64,000 nt of DNA, from the NCBI GenBank assembly GCA_965229095.1, contig OZ245855.1:1736001-1800000 (forward strand). Reading direction: 5' to 3'. This DNA comes from Taibaiella sp965229095. GTDB lineage: Bacteria > Bacteroidota > Bacteroidia > Chitinophagales > Chitinophagaceae. Each line of letters starts with the position of its first letter. The first letter of the stretch is position 1. The notes under the pieces are model-generated. The model was given only the letters and a program-made list of their open reading frames with translations, did not search any database and had not been told where the DNA came from. Positions 61,751 to 64,000 of the stretch are shown here, piece by piece. The position numbers and the translations under genes are program-made.

Positions 61751-64000
61751 TTAGTGCGCAACTACCAGTTTGATTTTTACAGCACCGTTTTCGGAAGCGA
61801 TCTGTACGAAGTACAAACCATCTTCGATACCGGCAATGTTTAAGGTCACTTTTTGTTCACCTGCTTTGAACGTACGGTCTACGGGAGCCAGTACTTGTTT
61901 ACCCTGGATATCGAATACGCTGACGATCACGCGTTGTTCTTTTTTCAGGTCAAGGGCCAGTACCGCTTCGTTCTTAGCGGGGTTAGGATACAGTTTTACA
62001 GATCCTTCTATACCATTAACACCATGGATACCGGTAGGCTCGGAAGCGATACCCTGCAGGGCAAAGCTGTAGCTGGCTTCATCGGCATCGTCGCTGGCGA
62101 TAGCGATATTGGCAGAACGGATACCGGATGCTACCGGAGCAAATTTCACGGTAATGGTCTGTGAATCATGGGCAGGAACATTCCATGGGAAGGCAGGCGG
62201 TGTTACCAATGTAAATTCGCTACCTTGGGCGCCACCGAAAGTAATGCCGGAAACTACCAGGCTTCCTTCGCCATTGTTCTGGATCACGAAGGTCTTGTTG
62301 GTCGTGGTATTCTTTACAATGGTACCAAAGTCGGTGAAGTTGGCAGTACCCGGTGTAGGATCGCCATTCATGATGTTGAGGTTATTACCTTTCACATTGA
62401 TCTCCGGCGATACACCATTACCTTTCAGGGCAAAGTCGAAAACACCTTCGTTGTAGTCATTGTTCAAGATATTGATCGTAGCGGTACGGATACCATCTGC
62501 AGCAGGCGTAAAGCTTACTTTGATGCTATCGGAACCATTAGCGGCAATATTCATCGGGAATGTAGTAGTGCCGGTTATGGCGAAGTCAGCCGCATTGGCA
62601 CCTATGAAATTCACACCGGTTACTTTCAGGCTTCCGGGGCCATCGTTGTGGATCACAAACGTCTTGTTCAGACTCTGTGTTGTCTTTACATTGCCAAAGT
62701 CTGTATTGTCGGCAACAGAAGGCGTATTGTCACCATCGGTAATATTGGTATTGTTACCGGCTACACTGATTTCAGAATTGGCGTTAGCAGAAGCAGGGTT
62801 GTTGAACACAAGCAATTGTCCGCCTTCAACTACTTCGCCGGGAATACTGTAGTGCGCCTGGTCTACGATCAGGAATTTACCCGGGCCGAGGATTGCCTGT
62901 ACATCCAGTACACCGGATGCTTCTTCGTCCTGGGTCAGGAAGTTGGCACTACCGTTCAGGAAACGGGTGGTATCGTGCCTTCCGATCTGGATCAGCTCAT
63001 CTGTAGCGATGGTGTACTGCCATATTTTACCGATGTGTGCATTGCCGCCTACGTCTTCTACCAGCAATACATGTCCTGAATTGTCGATAGTGATGTTATC
63101 CAGCATTTGCTGTCCTTCGGTACCGTCCAGCACGGCTGCAATAGTACCGCCGTTCTCGATGCTATCCAAGTTGTTGAAGTGCAATTTCCACAAGCGGCTG
63201 GGGCTGTTGAATGCATTGGTTGTAGCAAAGTAGAAATCGTTAGGGTTGGTGGGATCCCATGCGCCATCTTCAGGACGCAGGAAGTTGGTTACACCGGCGT
63301 TGTTGCTGTTCGTGTTCAGGGTAGTTCCGCTCATGTTTCTTACATCACCCAGGTCCACCATGCTGAATGTAGTGTTGGCAGCAGGAACACTGGCTCCTGT
63401 TTCTACCAGCATACCGCTTACGGCTACACTGAATAACCTGCCATTGCTCAAGCCTGCTTTTTCGATCTCAGATCCGCTGTTGGTCTTGGTGCCTTTGTAG
63501 AAGTACACTTGTCCGGGCGTAGCGTCGTCCATACCGCCTACGATGGTGAGATCGCTGCTGCGTGGGTTAGCTACGGAGTTTTCCCAGGAGAATTTACCCA
63601 AAGAAGGCAGCTCGTAGGAAGTACCGGCTTCGGGGCCTGTAACGATATGGGCAAACCCACGGCCTTCGTTACCGCTTTCTTCACCGTTCATAAAGATGCG
63701 CGCCATTGTTCCTTTACCGGTAATGCTGTTGTAGTAAGCAGATACGGCCGGAAGATCGGCAGAGCAAAAGCGGCCCAGGGCAGCAGATGCAGAAGGGAAA
63801 GCACCATTATAAGTAATGTAACTGTTGGTAGCACTGTTCCAAAGCTTGATGTTCTGGATCAGGTCGGCGCCGCTGATCACGGTCATATCCGATTTGTTGA
63901 TCACCCATTTGGAAACAAAAGCACCGGTAGAGCCATGTGCCCTTACCACGCCGGAAGTATTACCCAGCTCGTGGTTCATCAATACGGTGAAAGTACCGTC
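61751..64000 (-). CDS. PhoX-like/choice-of-anchor D T9SS protein, partial
   Basis: Incomplete at its 5' end: the frame stays open to the window edge and the visible sequence begins within DGTFTVLMNHELG. At least 749 residues are present. The N-terminal part has PhoX/DUF839-like features (LMNHELGNTSGVVRAHG; FMNGEESGNEGRGFAH; LVVEDVGGNAHIG-like segments). Two choice-of-anchor D (ASPM-SPD-2-Hydin-like) repeats follow, each with TDFGxxx-TKTFVIxNxGxGSLxVxG. A T9SS sorting domain (VKLYPNPAKNE... to VVAH) ends it. It is probably a surface-exposed, calcium-dependent hydrolase-like protein. It lies 93 nt upstream of the MauG-like gene on the same strand. Confidence 0.87.
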   Translation of the reverse strand, partial: DGTFTVLMNHELGNTSGVVRAHGSTGAFVSKWVINKSDMTVISGADLIQNIKLWNSATNSYITYNGAFPSASAALGRFCSADLPAVSAYYNSITGKGTMARIFMNGEESGNEGRGFAHIVTGPEAGTSYELPSLGKFSWENSVANPRSSDLTIVGGMDDATPGQVYFYKGTKTNSGSEIEKAGLSNGRLFSVAVSGMLVETGASVPAANTTFSMVDLGDVRNMSGTTLNTNSNNAGVTNFLRPEDGAWDPTNPNDFYFATTNAFNSPSRLWKLHFNNLDSIENGGTIAAVLDGTEGQQMLDNITIDNSGHVLLVEDVGGNAHIGKIWQYTIATDELIQIGRHDTTRFLNGSANFLTQDEEASGVLDVQAILGPGKFLIVDQAHYSIPGEVVEGGQLLVFNNPASANANSEISVAGNNTNITDGDNTPSVADNTDFGNVKTTQSLNKTFVIHNDGPGSLKVTGVNFIGANAADFAITGTTTFPMNIAANGSDSIKVSFTPAADGIRTATINILNNDYNEGVFDFALKGNGVSPEINVKGNNLNIMNGDPTPGTANFTDFGTIVKNTTTNKTFVIQNNGEGSLVVSGITFGGAQGSEFTLVTPPAFPWNVPAHDSQTITVKFAPVASGIRSANIAIASDDADEASYSFALQGIASEPTGIHGVNGIEGSVKLYPNPAKNEAVLALDLKKEQRVIVSVFDIQGKQVLAPVDRTFKAGEQKVTLNIAGIEDGLYFVQIASENGAVKIKLVVAH

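Overview
The window comes from a bacterium of the phylum Bacteroidota, most likely the Chitinophagaceae or a close relative. Four proteins carry type IX secretion (T9SS) C-terminal sorting domains. The cbb3 oxidase has a fused CcoN-CcoO subunit and a mono-heme CcoP. Several promoters fit the Bacteroidota pattern TTG-N20-TAnnTTTG, and Shine-Dalgarno sequences are mostly absent. There is no rRNA, CRISPR array, transposase or phage gene. One tRNA (Glu) is present.

Layout. 0.4-1.1 kb: a small T9SS-secreted protein. 1.4-10.5 kb: a nine-gene cbb3 oxidase operon (Ric/hemerythrin-like protein, ccoI, ccoS, ccoNO, ccoQ, ccoP, ccoG, ccoH, SafE/DsbD-like membrane protein). 11-19 kb: an AraC-type regulator, then a visibly A+T-richer ribosomal-peptide (RiPP) cluster of the grasp-with-spasm kind, ending beside tRNA-Glu. 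It holds two tandem precursor peptides, an ATP-grasp ligase, an unknown 72-residue protein, a SPASM-domain maturase without a canonical radical-SAM motif, a C39-peptidase ABC exporter and an HlyD-type adaptor. 19.3-26.7 kb: gap and a CzcCBA-like metal efflux operon. 26.8-32.1 kb, minus strand: housekeeping genes (rplY, prs, dnaJ, grpE, polyprenyl synthase). 32.5-41.9 kb: L,D-transpeptidase, secreted metzincin protease, aconitase, FUSC transporter. 42-44.9 kb: thioredoxin-ApbE-DUF4266-DUF3570 operon, a probable flavinylation-linked redox module. 44.9-47.3 kb: pfkA, dut, suhB. 47.3-55.6 kb: TolC-like protein, VWA membrane protein, DUF1800/DUF1501 pair, GH3-like enzyme. 55.6-56.2 kb: a gene-free block with a three-copy repeat. 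56.3-64 kb: a secreted beta-helix protein, an MFS transporter, a c-type cytochrome with a MauG-like di-heme peroxidase, and a partial PhoX-like T9SS protein running off the right edge.

The most interesting system is the RiPP cluster (about 12.17-19.0 kb). The precursors lack cysteine, share a 27-residue leader ending in Gly-Gly, and have Thr/Ser- and Asp/Glu-containing cores that suit ATP-grasp side-chain ligation. The C39 exporter would remove the leader during export. The SPASM protein keeps its C-terminal cysteines but has no CxxxCxxC, so its role (second enzyme or peptide-binding partner) is open. The coupled 72-residue ORF between the two maturases is also unexplained.
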